Source of the DNA: Telopea speciosissima
Lineage: Eukaryota > Streptophyta > Magnoliopsida > Proteales > Proteaceae
Direction of reading: 5' to 3'
DNA length: 64,000 nt
Assembly (NCBI RefSeq): GCF_018873765.1
Contig: NC_057924.1
Span: 6,758,001-6,822,000, forward strand
Shown here in pieces: positions 39,619 through 51,126 of the stretch (position 1 is its first letter; each line of letters opens with the position of its first letter). The notes beneath the pieces were generated by a model, which was given only the letters and a program-made list of their open reading frames with translations, was not told the origin of the DNA and searched no databases. A program made the position numbers and the translations under genes.

Positions 39619-41412
39619 ATAATGTTGATCCTTCCCCAGCTCGCCTCCCCTTTTTCCTTGGATGCGTGAACAAGAAATTGGGCTTGGAGGCTTTGTCCCC
39701 ATTAGTGGGCTGGGCGCCTGGGCTTGGGTTTGGTGTTTGATAAATTTTGAATCAAATTGAGCCTGAGTCTAGCAAATAGCAATGTTCCGGCTCATTCTAG
39801 TAAAAAGTGTGAACATTTTTGACCATTCTACCCTCTCTATTTTATTTCCACTTTTACCTTTCTCTATTTTAATTCCAGTCCTATTCCTCATGCTACTCTA
39901 TCTAATTATAGGCATTAACATAGACCAACAATATCTAATATGTATACCATTACAAAGGTAAAAGCTGGTTGTCACCTACGTAAGTTTCAAGATTATTGTA
40001 ACATAGTTTCAATTGTCTATGATTTGTATTTCAATTTCAGATTTATTTCATGAAATAGTCAACGAATAGATTTTTAGTCAAAAAATTGAAATTGTTTTGA
40101 TTGTATCAATGTGAAATATTTTAAAAATAAAAAAAATCCATCTGATAGTTCAATTTTTGAAAATAGATTCTTTATATTTCTTTGGAAAAGGTGGTGGTGG
40201 TGGCAGTGGCGAGTTGGGGGTGATGAGACCATTAGGAGAAAAAAAAAAGTGGTGTTTAATTTTTTAAGATGAAATTTCTACTTTATGGGTTTGCCCATCA
40301 AATTAACCATGTGCTCATTAAAGAACAAGAGTGAAATCAAATGAAATAAAATTCTGAAACAGCTTCTCAGTTATTTCTTTCTATTCTACTTGATTTATAT
40401 TTTACTGAAATAAAATGTAAAAATCAAAGCAAACAATTTCCGAAATAGAAATCACCCCTTGAAATTGAAATAAAATTCATATCAAATCAGGTATATTACC
40501 AAATCAGACCTAATATACCAATAATAACAAAGACATGATTATTTAGAGAAAAATTCAAAAAGTAATTTTTTTTTTTGGTAGAACAAAAAGTAATTTCGAA
40601 AGAAAGTAGATGGGCCATACTTAAAAAATAAAAAAAATTGTCATGCTGATATAAATGAAATTAATTTCCCATTAAAATCCATTAATGAGATTTCAGGTGA
40701 CATAAATCGTCACACAAATCAATACACTATTTATTACAAGGTAACCCTCTCTCCCTCATTCTAATCTTCCTCCATCCCTTACAAGGTAAGGCTCTGTCCC
40801 CCATCCCATCTTCCTCCATCCCCCATTCTCCCTCTTTCGGCCCAGGGGTAGCCGTGGAGAGCATGGTTTTAATTTTCCTATCTGAAATTTAATTATTTGA
40901 AGGCTTGTCTGACTTATATTGCTATGCAAGTGGGCAAACTATAATTTTCATTCAGTCCCATTTTTCATCCGGTTCGAGAGATGGTTTTCAAGAGACCTTG
41001 AATAATTATCACCTTCAATTCATGGGCATCTCCAATTTTTTTAATTCCTCTAATAGGGGGAAGTGGACCCCACCTTAGGCAGTGTTTTTGGGCAAGGAGT
41101 AAGGTGGTCAATTCCGCCCCCATGTGATGAATTGGAGGGGGCAGCAAATTGGAGGGGATAACAATTCAGAGACCCTTCCCTTAATGCACAAATTTACATT
41201 TATAATGGTAACATTAATTACCATTACATCAATATATCAAGCTAAAGTTGGATAATTTTGTAACCATTTAATACTCTAATAAACAAATAAATTAAGGGAA
41301 AAACAACACTGCCTGGTTGTGTGGCCCAACACCCAAACACAAGAGGCACAAAATTACCAACCTACCTCTTGTGAAATAAAAAAATTCCATCCATGTAGAT
41401 GCTCTCTACATA
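39619..41412. other. Intergenic; no gene seen
   Basis: AT-rich sequence with short repeats: a GGTGGTGGTGGCAGTGGCGA patch near 40190, and a duplicated AATCTTCCTCCATCCC/ATCTTCCTCCATCCCC stretch at 40760-40830. Part of a hairpin near 41060-41160 contains AAGGTGGTCAATTCCGCCCC, a word shared with several foldback elements here. Confidence 0.45.
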
Positions 41413-42072
41413 CGGGTGTCAATTTTGGACCAGAACCAAGAACCAAGAACCAACCCACCCAATATAGCTTATTGGTCCTGTTCTAGATCTACCAATTAGC
41501 AACCGTTGGAATCAGAACAAATTCACATCCTAATCCTTTATATTATATAATTCTTAAGACTCAAGGTCATGAAAGCTGAGGTCAAAACCCTTTATTTTTT
41601 TTTAGTCTTTTAATCTTGTCTGGTACCACTTGTCTCATATACTATTTTACAAAGATTTGACTGTAAATTTAAAGGTACATTTGGAAATGCTAACTTAAGG
41701 ATATATCTTAAAATAATCCTAACTTATAAGGGTGGTGGTGTTTTGCCTACTTATCAACAAGTGGTAATATAGACTAGTTATATGATTTGAGAAAAAAAAA
41801 TTAAGCATATCTCATGTGATTGAAATTAGTGTTTTATTATAATATTATTAAATATATGTAACATATATTAGGGGATTTTTATTTTTATTTTTTAATTTTG
41901 GACTTCTTGGAAATGTTTAGGAATCCGAACCGATCCACCAATTGCTTAATGGTCCTAGATCTTAAGTTTGGAACCGATTAACTTATCGGTCCGGTTCTAA
42001 TCTTGACCCCTTAGTGTTGGAACCGTTAAGAAAGCAGACAAATAACCCAGAACCGGACCAATTGACACCCCT
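41413..42072. mobile_element. Element with GGGTGTCAATT...AATTGACACCCCT ends (hAT-like)
   Basis: The left end CGGGTGTCAATTTTGGACC and the right end CCAATTGACACCCCT are inverted. The interior near each end carries GAACCAAGAACCAA and GGTCCGGTTC words. It spans about 660 bp and has no transposase. Similar ends occur at 49597/52482, 57862/58252, 27948 and 62706, so this is a repeat family. Confidence 0.6.
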
Positions 42073-42865
42073 ATCTTTGCATGGCTAGTCAACTCGAAAT
42101 TAAAGAGTCTTTGTCGTCCAGGCCAAATGGAGTAAATTACCACCGGAACCTCTTTAATGGCATTTAACTCAACTGTGGATACTTGAGAGAGGTAGGTGAA
42201 TTGAAGGTCCATTTGAATGGGACTCTTCACCGTCAATCAGGTGATTCAACTCTCACTCTCTCTCTTTCTCTCTAAATGTCCAATACTCCTATCTCAATCT
42301 CAATTTGTTGACTCTTGTTCTTCAGCTAAGGAACATCTTTATTTATGAGATACATCTAAATTCCAAACCAACCAAATCCTTCAGGTCTCATCCAAGAAAA
42401 AATAACCAAACATATATATGGGTACGAGATTGCTGCTTGGGCCTATAGTGCCTGCACATACAAGGATAGTCTCGATTGAAATTTCTGTTTTTTATAAGAT
42501 ATTTTCGAACACTTCTATGTCTGGACGTAGGAGCCACGTGGATTAGCGTTGTTTTCCCAATATATATTACCATACATGAATAATAAGATGTGGAAAATAA
42601 ATGATAAACCCAAAATCCAATCACAATTCATAGGTCACATCACCATTACTGAAGCCTGAAGAAAACGGTTGAAGAAAACTTTAGAACTTCTATAACAAAC
42701 TAAAACAAAAATTCCAATACAGAAACGTTTCTAGTTAAACCTAGAAGAACCCCACAACAGTGGTGCCCAGGTTCATGTACTTAATCTAGATCTTGTCTTC
42801 TTAATAAACAACTTCAAAATGAATGATATAACTAACAATCTTTTCCTATAATCTATCAATAATTG

Positions 42866-43240
42866 CAGAGAGAGAGAGAGAGAGAGAGAGGATTCAGCTA
42901 GGGTTCACTTAGTTCCTTAAGAGGATTGAAGGAGAGAGAAGATTCAGCTAGGGTTCACTTAGGGAAGATGACAACCTTAAGAGGGTTGAAGGAGAGAGAA
43001 GATTCAGCCCTAAGAGACAGAGAGAAAATCTTCAGCTAGGGTTCACTTAGGGAAAGATGACAGTCCTAAGAGGGTTTGGAGAGAGAGAGAGGATTCAGTT
43101 AGGGTTCACATAGAAAGGATGGTAGCCCTAAGAGGGTAGAGGGTAGAGAGAGAGAGACAGAGAACGAGAGAGAGAGAGACCACTTAGGAAGGTGACAGCC
43201 TTAAGAGGGTTCTTCAAGAAAGAGAGAGGGGGTTTTCATC
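42866..43240 (+). repeat. Minisatellite downstream of CYP77A, containing its C-terminal codons
   Basis: Irregular units of about 60-85 bp. Each joins GAGAGAGA, ATTCAGCTAGGGTTCACTTA and a block like GGGAAGATGACAGCCCTAAG then AGGGTT. Copies of the last block lie near 42917 (partial), 42963, 43049, 43113 and 43189. The same block at 43425-43453 is the coding end of the P450 (complement reads NPLRAVIFPR). The array therefore appears to have grown from, or exchanged sequence with, the gene's 3' end. It is followed by a degenerate foldback-like stretch at 43290-43410. Confidence 0.8.
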
Positions 43241-43418
43241 GAAAAATTATCTCCTGTGATTCCCTGTCCGGTTCAATTCCTTAGAGCCTGTAATAAGAGG
43301 GGGGAGGACTCCACTCGGGCAGAATGTTCAGGCAAGGATGAAATAGTCATTGCACCCCCTTGTTAAAGGCACTAGGGGAATTAGACCGAGCAGAGAATTA
43401 CAGGGTATAAAGATCCTC

Positions 43419-44960
43419 TCACCTAGGGAAGATGACAGCCCTAAGAGGGTTTTTCATAACCACAGTGAAGGCAAAGGTCTCAGTAGGGTCAGGTGGAGCA
43501 CCAGGGTATGGAACCCACTTGAATGCCCGAACCATCCTAGCAAGCAACAAGTATACATGCAAAGTCCCAAGCGTCCAAGCCGGACAAATCCTCCTCCCCA
43601 CCCCAAACGGCATCATCCTTACTTCCCTAGACCCAGTCACGTCCACATCCACACCATCCCCACCTTCCAAAAACCTCTCCGGTCTAAACTCCCCTGGATC
43701 CTTCCACACATTCGGATCCTCCGTCACCCATGCCGTATAAAACTCCACACTAGCATCCGCCGGCACCGTATACCCTCCCAACTCCGTCTCTTTCGTCGCC
43801 GCATGTGACAATACAAAATGGCTAGGCGGGTGTCTCCTGAACGTCTCTTTCACCAAAGCCTCTAGATACGGCATCTTCTCCACGTCATTTTCAGTCAAAA
43901 CCCCTTCTTTCCCTACACGGTCCATGATCTCCTGGTACAGCTTTTCTTGTATTTCTTGGTCCATCACCAAGTGTAGTAAAGCCCACTCCACCGTCGTAGC
44001 ACTTGTGTCCGTCCCAGCGTTCATCACCTCTGAGCAAAGCGTCACCAGCTCTTCCTCCCGGAGTTTACCTCTCCCCGCCGGTTCTAACTTTAACAACGAA
44101 TCAATATAAGCTGTCCCGATCGGACTCACCATCTTGATATCACCCAAGTGCGACCCGTATTCCGACCCGCCACCGCTCTCCACGAAGGCTCTTCGGCTCC
44201 TTACAAGAGGAACCAAACACTCCATCTGCTTCCTCCTCAGCTCCTTCGCCTCCTTAAGCTGCTGCCGGAAAAGCGGCAAAAACACCGGCATAAAATCCGG
44301 CAATTTCGGCGTAGTCATCAACATCACGTCCTTTAAAACGGTTTCAATCTCCTTAACTCGTGACTCGGAAATCTTAGCTCCGAAACAGATACAAATAAGA
44401 ATGCTACAAATGGTGAATCTACAGTTACTCATCACCTCCACAGAACCCAACTCCGCCGCCTCTTTACGAAGCCTATCCAGGTGGTTATCAAAAGCCCATT
44501 GGCGTATCCAGCTACACTGGCGGATCCTAGTTGGGTTTATCAACTCGGTAACAAAGTTACGGCGGAGGGTACGCCATAATGGGCCGTACTGGGCCGAGTT
44601 GATGGTGCACTTACCGACGCTAAAGACGAGTCGGATCGGTGAGTCGGGTGGGCGACTTGCGAAGATTGGGCCTTTCTGGATGAGTGCTTCGTGGATTAGC
44701 TCTGCACTGGTGATGATGATTAAGGTTCGTTGGCCCATTTGCATTGTGAAGATTGGGCCGTACTTGGACCGGAGATCTCGAACAACGTACATGAAGGGCC
44801 GGCGTTGGAGAATGACTTGGATCAGATTTCCGACCAGTGGCCAACCCGGTGGTCCGGGTGGGAGGTTCTTTGGACCGCTGCCCGTGATGGACCAGTATTT
44901 CCACCATAGGGAGGTGACGAGAGCTGCGAGAAGGAGGAGAAGGACGTCGATGAGCTCCAT
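43419..44960 (-). CDS. CYP77A: Cytochrome P450 of the CYP77A subfamily
   Basis: A single-exon, intact 513-aa P450. CYP77A enzymes hydroxylate or epoxidise fatty acids in-chain, and several act in cutin monomer synthesis at the endoplasmic reticulum. Visible parts: N-terminal membrane anchor (VLLLLLAALVTSLWW), proline hinge PPGPPGWPLVGN, FTMQMGQRTLIIIT and INSAQYGPLWRTLRRNFVTE, I-helix AGTDTSATTVEW, ExxR as ETFRR, FRPERF, and the haem loop PFGVGRRICPAW with Cys near residue 459. Ala after CP instead of Gly is normal in this subfamily. The end TETFAFTVVMKNPLRAV is also subfamily-typical. The ATG at 44960 gives a full anchor. Its final codons recur in the adjacent downstream minisatellite. Substrate and exact paralogue (A4, A5, A6 types) cannot be read from sequence alone. 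Confidence 0.95.
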   Translation of the reverse strand: MELIDVLLLLLAALVTSLWWKYWSITGSGPKNLPPGPPGWPLVGNLIQVILQRRPFMYVVRDLRSKYGPIFTMQMGQRTLIIITSAELIHEALIQKGPIFASRPPDSPIRLVFSVGKCTINSAQYGPLWRTLRRNFVTELINPTRIRQCSWIRQWAFDNHLDRLRKEAAELGSVEVMSNCRFTICSILICICFGAKISESRVKEIETVLKDVMLMTTPKLPDFMPVFLPLFRQQLKEAKELRRKQMECLVPLVRSRRAFVESGGGSEYGSHLGDIKMVSPIGTAYIDSLLKLEPAGRGKLREEELVTLCSEVMNAGTDTSATTVEWALLHLVMDQEIQEKLYQEIMDRVGKEGVLTENDVEKMPYLEALVKETFRRHPPSHFVLSHAATKETELGGYTVPADASVEFYTAWVTEDPNVWKDPGEFRPERFLEGGDGVDVDVTGSREVRMMPFGVGRRICPAWTLGTLHVYLLLARMVRAFKWVPYPGAPPDPTETFAFTVVMKNPLRAVIFPR

Positions 44961-45046
44961 TGATGGGAACTAGCAGAAACCCTAGTTTAGAGATTAGAGA
45001 AGAAGGAAGAAGAGTGGGACCTGAGGAGGAGAGGTGGTGACTTAAG

Positions 45047-45082
45047 ATTATAAATATGAAGAGAGAGAGAGAGAGAGAGAAG
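45047..45082 (-). promoter_or_regulatory. Likely core promoter of CYP77A (TATA-like, CT tract)
   Basis: On the minus strand, TATTTATAA (45056-45047) lies about 90 bp upstream of the ATG and would place the transcript start near 45020. Just above it is a GA/CT dinucleotide tract (45061-45081), a common feature of plant promoters and leaders. This is inferred from position and sequence only. Confidence 0.45.
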
Positions 45083-45096
45083 GAATTAAACAGCAC

Positions 45097-46450
45097 TGAA
45101 AATTACAGAGGTTAGAGAAGAGTGAAGAGAGTGAATGAGGGCCTCTCATCTACCCATCCACCATCCGTTCATATTGAATGCTGTTTTACTCTCACTCTCA
45201 CTTTACAGAAAAGATTGGCAAGGTTCTCATTTTAGAGTTGGGTTCACTTTCACGTACGTGAGTGTACGAGAACAACTCCCAGCGGTTCAGATGGAATCCA
45301 TCCATGTGGATCCTTTAATCTACCAAGTGGCATACATGTCAGAAGGGGACAGATTTTAATGACACGTACTAATTTTCCCTACTTTGCCAAGTTTCATATG
45401 TGAACCAAGGTCTAAGAAGAAAAGAGGCATTGACAAGGGGGATTTTTTTATTTTTATTTTGTAGAGGGTGAGGCGGTCATTTCAGAGGGGCTATGTCTAG
45501 ACTTGCAAACCATGCCACGATATATAACAGTCTTTTTCTCAAAGTAAAGGACGTGTTCTATGTACTTCCCTCTTAACACTCTCTATTCAATATGTGGGTC
45601 CTTTTTTTCTCGTCAGTAAATATATATATTTTTTTCACCGTATTAATTTATTTATAACATATAAATTTAAAAAAAAAAAAAAAAAAGAAGAGTTGTCTCG
45701 AGTCTTGATACTTATGAAGGGTTTTTTATACGATTCAAATATTTATCACTTATCAATTAGGATGGAGTTCAAATTTTATGGATAGGTAGAACTCAAGGTT
45801 AAAAAATATAGCTATGAAAAATCCAAGAGTTAGAGAGAGCACAATAATGGTAGAGTACTAATAGGTATGTATAAACGTACATACATACTTAGATTATATA
45901 TCAATTCGTGGGGTATTTGATTGAATTAGGCTTTGAAATTTGACACGACACTAAATTAGGCTATATGTTTTCTTCTCTATCCAAAAGTCTGTATAGCAAC
46001 ATCATCTATCCATGTGGCATAATGAGAAAGGGTCATGTGAAAACCTTTTTTATTTAAAATTGTAAGAGATTGGAAATTTGCAATATAACGTGGGCCATAA
46101 AATTGAGCTATAACCCCAAAGTTGACACTTGATCAATATATGGTGTGTTCTTGCTATTGGATTTGTCCATTTGGCATGAAAAATGATGAAATTTTTTATT
46201 TAAGAATTACATTTTCCGTGTACTTTGCTAGACGTGGTTCCTTTTCTACTGTATTTTGTTAAATAATATAGTTGATTAATAATGGTTATTTTAGTTATTT
46301 TGTTTCACTTATACTGTATGTATCTATCACTTTTCATTCTACCTTTTATTTAAAAAAGAAAATAAAATTTTTGGTTTAGAATTTGTATAATCCCTTTTTA
46401 AAATAATGTCCCGTATAGATTTTCATAATTAAATGTTGGGAAGTAGTTTT
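45097..46450. other. Intergenic; dispersed repeat, no gene
   Basis: AT-rich. The block 45730-46030 (CAAATTTTATGGATAGGTAGA; TTGATTGAATTAGGCTTTGA; CTCTATCC; CATGTGGCA) recurs in the same orientation at 53530-53710, so it is one dispersed repeat. A hairpin from about 46457 to 46545 (CACTCCCATGAATCTATCTC against GAGATAGACTCATGGGAGT) closes the stretch. Confidence 0.5.
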
Positions 46451-46774
46451 CTGTTCGGCACTCCCATGAATCTATCTCTCTCCTCCTCAAAACAAGGGGC
46501 AGATGTGTCTTTTCAAATGGAAAGGAAAGAGATAGACTCATGGGAGTATTGGCATAGGCCACACTCCCAGACATAGAACTTTCTCCCTTAAATGCTATAA
46601 CATGCATTCTTTTTTCTAAAGGTCGGCAAAGAAATATATTAGAATAGATAAAATAAGTTATAAAATTAACATCGACATACCCGAAAAGGCAGGAAATCAA
46701 GAATCATATAGATTTTTTGCTATCTCCCTAAAGAACAAGGAAACGAAAAGGAACTTAGAGAAAACGAAATGGAT

Positions 46775-47173
46775 TTTGGTCCTCTACTACCACCTGCCTG
46801 CCCTGTCTGTGTGCTTCCTCAAATAGTCAGAGGCGCAATGACCGCTCTACCCCACCCGAGCAAGGTGCTTGGGCGGTGGGTAGGGCGGTCATTGTGCCCT
46901 TGCCTGTGTGAGGAAGCACACAGGCAGGACGAGCAGGTGGCAGTACAGGGGAAAATAATCCACTCCAATTTCCTAAAAGTGTGTAGTGCGTCAATGTTAG
47001 GTGGAGATGTCGACACCTGGTAGCTCGGACATCCAACGGTCCGAGCTCATTAACTTCTATTGTGTTGGAACTATTGGATGTTCGAGCTGACAGATGTCAA
47101 CATCTCCACCTAGCACTGCCGCACTGCACAATTTTAGGAATTGGAGAGGATTAAAATCCGCAGTACAAGATCC
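46775..47173. mobile_element. Foldback element interrupted by a second foldback element
   Basis: The left arm (GGTCCTCTACTACCACCTGC, CCCTGTCTGTGTGCTTCCTC, GCGCAATGACCGC) is mirrored on the right (GGGCGGTCATTGTGCCC, GAGGAAGCACACAGGCAGG, GCAGGTGGCAGTACA). The right arm then breaks off at 46947 and resumes after 47159 with GCAGTACAAGATCC. That is the expected complement of the left end GGTCCTC.TACTACC. The gap is filled by the hairpin at 46948-47159. Confidence 0.75.
46948..47159. mobile_element. Foldback MITE, copy 2 of the GCAGTGCG/GATGTC family, with 8-bp target duplication
   Basis: A 212-bp palindromic element flanked by GCAGTACA at 46940-46947 and 47160-47167. Arms: AATAATCCACTCCAATTTCC, GTGGAGATGTCGACACCTGG and TAGCTCGGACATCCAACGGT on the left. 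These are mirrored by ATTGGATGTTCGAGCTGACA, GATGTCAACATCTCCACC and CACTGCCGCACTGC on the right. An 8-bp target duplication suits hAT-type elements. It is the sister of 28195-28375. Confidence 0.8.
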
Positions 47174-47576
47174 GAATTGAAACGGAATCTTGACCTTCCA
47201 AAAACATCCCACATTACATTACTTTCAACAAAACCTGAATGATGGGTCCATGGCAAATAAAATTGAGCTACCTTCTTTGCAAGGACATCGACTACCACAT
47301 TAAGATATCAAAAGTTACGAGTAATTTTCCAAGAAATATGTTATTTTAGAACATTCATTTTAAATACTATTATAGGTAAGCAATATTAGTTATGCCACAC
47401 ATTTTCCCTCATTTAATTTTAGTAATATTTTTTTTACTTATGTAAGACTTCAAATTTATGATTTAGGAAAAATAGAGGCTAATGAAACCTTAGTTTTTGC
47501 CTCTCTTTTTCTTTTTCCCCCAAAAACTTCTAGAAGTGGTGATAATAACAACCTTTAAGAGTTTAATTACAAGCAA

Positions 47577-48918
47577 CTATAAAGAGGAATACTAAATTTT
47601 TCCATACGTCCACAATCCAAAGACGGAGCCATAACAGAATTCTTCGGCTGAAGCTATCTAATGGTATTTAGACGCAATCAGAGGAGCAACTGTACAAGGA
47701 GATGGAAGATTATTATACCAACATTTTCAAATCTGAAGGTGTTGAGCAGGAATCTTTAAATTTTATTATGGACTCCATTCAACCAACGGTTTCAACTAAG
47801 ATGAATGAAAGGCTGTGCGCAACATCCACTGTGGTTGAGATGTGATCGACATTATTTGAGACGAGGTACCTACTGGAGTTTGGAAGATGGTATGGAAGTG
47901 TGACACGCTACCTAAGATCAGGAGCTTCATTTGGAGGGTATGTGCGGAGGGGATTGCCTCAGCTGCAACCTTGAGCCAGAGACACGTTCCGATTGACAGA
48001 ATGTGCCAAAGATGTGGTTTGGAGGTGGAAATAGGTACCCACATTCTACTAACATGTCCCTTTGCAAAGCAGGTTTGGTTCGGATGCTCTCTTTAACATA
48101 GATTGTCGGCAGAGGAGGATATCAAGTTCCATAAGTGGATTGAGGCATGGTCAAGCCTTACTACTCATGGCAAGCAGATTTCAAAAGAGAGCACCACCCT
48201 CTGCTCTTTCTTCTTGTGGTACCTATGGACTGCTCGCAATGAGTTGTTGTTTGTGCGAAAGGTGTGGCAGCCGAAGGAGGTTATCTTAGCAGCGGAGAGG
48301 GCCTGTATAGAGTACTTGGATGCCAACAGAGGTATGCCTACTATTGCCCCAACTGTGAGACCCGCGGTTTGCCAAGTTTGGTTGCCCCCCCTCCAACGGG
48401 GTACTCTAAACTTGACTGTGATGCTTCTTTTCATAAGGAGGGCAACCATAGTGGGGTGGAGTTCCTTCTACGGGATCATCGGGGGCGGTGCTAGATTGCC
48501 GTCTCTGATCCTTTACAATTCACTGATGTTTTAGTGGGAGAGGCCTTGGCGATTAGGCAAGGTATGTTGGAGGCTCTATCGAAGGGGACAATGAAGCTGG
48601 GGGTGGAAAGTGATAGTCAAGAAGTGGTCGCTGCTCTCTTGCATCCAGAAAAGGAATCAGTACTGGTTATTCGTCTTATTCTTGAGGACATTATATACAT
48701 TGCTTCTTACTTAGATGATTGTAAGTTTCAGTATATTTCAAGGGTTGCTAATGTTGTAGCAAATACCCTTGCCAGGATGGCTCAATTCATTACAGAAAGC
48801 ATTATCTGGCCCAATTCCGATCCCTGCTTAGCTACTCCTCTTGTGGTAGACTACACGAGTGTAATCCGTATTCCTTAATAAATGCACTTTGTACAAAAAA
48901 AAAACCTATAAAGAGGAA
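47577..48918 (+). mobile_element. 5'-truncated, internally deleted LINE with 13-bp target duplications
   Basis: The body is 47590-48905. The flanks CTATAAAGAGGAA at 47577-47589 and 48906-48918 are identical. The first part reads NTKFFHTSTIQRRSHNRILR then EEQLYKEMEDYYTNIFKSEG, the stretch before reverse transcriptase in plant L1-type LINEs. The reverse-transcriptase core is missing. From about 47870 the zf-RVT region follows (VWKMVWKCDTLPKIRSFIWR, CQRCGLEVEIGTHILLTCPF). Then comes the RNase H region (SKLDCDASFHKEGNHSGVEF; LGVESDSQEVVAALL; ISRVANVVANTLARM). A 10-bp A tail at 48896-48904 ends it. The RNase H frame is broken by at least two frameshifts and stops, so it is inactive. Confidence 0.9.
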
Positions 48919-49596
48919 AAAAGACAAAATTAATCTGAAATATCTTGAAAAATAAAAATATATTTCACAAAAGAGACTTAATAGGACCTACTTAAATTTA
49001 GGATTAGGGTAGTACCCTTAAAAGCCAGCTGGGAAGTGGGACAAAATAATTGAGATGTTGACATAACTGTCCCCTTTTGCCTTGAATAAAATCCATAAAA
49101 GCCCTGACCAACATTTTAAGGTGGGATAAAGTTTTTCCATGTACCAATGTTTGGTGGGATCCATTTATGATTTTAAAGGCACTTATGATTTGGAAGCTCC
49201 CTACTACTCGTTCCAAACCAAAATTCTGTGGGCCTATACATGGCAATGTATAATGCTCAAAGAGTATCAAAGAACCCAACTTTCAATAAAAAAGAAGTCA
49301 AAGAGGAACCCAATCCGAACAATCCAAATCGAATTGGACCAAATGGCTGGACCGACCGAATGGATCAAAACTCGAAAATAAAAAATAAACCGATAACAAA
49401 ATGAAAGGGGAAGTTAAATTAGTGGATAAAATTGAAGAACCCATAGGGCAACCGTGCCATTCTATTAAAACCAAGGTTTTAAATCAGGACATCGATATTG
49501 ATATGATATGGTTGTATCGGTCGTATTGGATGATTTTGCCTTCACTTTTGATAAAATAAAATTAGTTTCCGAATAAATTTACATCCCAATATTGGG
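48919..49596. other. Intergenic; no gene seen
   Basis: AT-rich with short degenerate words (GAACCCAATCCGAACAATCC, AATTGGACCAAATGG near 49300) that look like an eroded end of a GGGGTGTCAA-type element. Nothing else is recognised. Confidence 0.4.
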
Positions 49597-50153
49597 GTGT
49601 CAAAGTTCAGTTCGGTTGGAATTTTTCCAAATAATAGATGTGGGATTTAGTCTCACATCGGTTACGGAGAAGTGTTTTCTTTGGTTTATATATGATTGCG
49701 TGCGTGAGGCGCAATATAACACTTTGATGAGGCACTTTGCACTTACGCATCGTCGCAGTATGTCGCCTAAATCTTTTTGAGATCAATGGTCTATGATCTA
49801 GTACGATGGTTAGCTTCCAACCATTGGATCGTGTCTGATCAAAGAGATCTGACCGTTGGATAGGATGTTGGTCAAAAGGGAGGTGCAACCCTTGGCACAT
49901 TCATTGAGCCCATCCGTATAGCCATGAAAGCTCAATGGTCATGACCCATCAGGACAGCCATATGAACCTATGGGTGTGACCCATCCGAACAGGGCCTATA
50001 AATGGGCCACGAATTCTAACAAAAACTTCTCTGATAGCTTCAAGAGGTTATTGATTCTGTAACCAGTAATCTGTTTTAACCTGATTTATCTTGGGAGGCA
50101 GATTTGCTGCAACCCTTTGCAGGAATAAGAGGGTGTAAATACTGTCTTAAGAT

Positions 50154-50250
50154 TGTTAGAAAACTGGAATAAAAAAGAAGAGGATAGAATGACCTCGTTT
50201 GACTCAGGCCTTATTTCTGTCCTCTTCTTTTTTATCCCAGTTTTCTAACA
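50154..50250. repeat. 97-bp hairpin with TGTTAGAAAACTGG ends
   Basis: The left arm TGTTAGAAAACTGGAATAAA then AAAGAAGAGGATAGAA is mirrored by TTCTGTCCTCTTCTTTTTTA then TCCCAGTTTTCTAACA, with about 36 of 37 positions pairing or nearly so, around a 23-bp loop. The outer TG...CA with these words looks like the terminal bases of an LTR. The block to its left (from about 49637, TGTGGGATTTAGTCTCACAT, with a TATAAATGGG near 49998) is also LTR-like. No paired repeat or target duplication was found. Confidence 0.6.
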
Positions 50251-50641
50251 AGTTCAAACAGGTCGGACTGACTGATTTATCTTGGACCAAACCAAATCCA
50301 TATCGGTTTGATTTTAGATTGGAGTTTTATGCCACCGATAGAAACTGAAACCCACTCTGATTGATTGAATGCACCGACCGAAATCGAAAATGGACCGAAT
50401 TGGATTGAAATCGAAACCGAATTGATAGTAATAATTTGATAAGAAATTGAAATCCCAAAAAACCTAGAATTTTTTCATTGATTTTAGGAAAATTTACACA
50501 TACCATCCCTAAGGTTTGCAAACGGTAACAAATAGGCCCATTCCGTCAGTTCATGACTAACACTGTTAAAAAGTAGACTTGAACTGACGGAATTGCTCTT
50601 CTAAGAAGAACCCAAAAAAAAAAAAACAAAAAAACCAAAAC

Positions 50642-50704
50642 TTGCAACTCATCTTCCCCAATCGATCATCTTCCCCAAAATCGATTGGGGAAGATGAGTT
50701 GCAA
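50642..50704. repeat. Perfect 25-bp-arm hairpin inside the Mutator-like element
   Basis: The arms 50642-50666 and 50680-50704 are exact reverse complements, containing AACTCATCTTCCCCAATCGA. The 13-bp loop itself repeats CATCTTCCCC. The same motif recurs as an inverted pair at 51237-51286 and again as a tighter pair at 51973-52019. Confidence 0.9.
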
Positions 50705-51126
50705 CCATCCCAGCGCCCTATTGATTCATCAATTACCCTTAAAAGAACTCCAAAAAAATAAAATTTAGGGTTTCAAACTGGGAAAAAACCCCAAGTCAAA
50801 ACCCTTTTGCGCACCTGAGATATTCCAAGCGAGAGAAATATTATCACTTTTGATTACAGAACCGAACGACGATGTATCAGAATCGAAAAAGAAGAAGAGG
50901 AGGGGACGAACCTACTTGAATGACTTTTCAGATTCTTCTTCTCACCTCCACTTCATGGGTTTTTTTTTTGGGTTATTTTTCCCCAGTCTAATCCAGATCT
51001 AGTGGGTTTAAAAGTTTCAGTTTTGATTTTTGTGTGTTTAGTTCATGAAGTGGAATATGCATTTGGGGCAGACCTAAAGTGATTACCGTTGATTTCAATT
51101 TCAGAAATCTGTAGTCCAAAGACCAT

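Noticed and set aside
42866-43240. CRISPR-like array
   Set aside because: The repeats are irregular and GA-rich with no unique spacers, and the genome is a plant's. It is a minisatellite.
44134-44973. 279-codon plus-strand ORF opposite the P450
   Set aside because: It is the antisense shadow of the CYP77A coding region. Codon choice and family text support only the minus strand.
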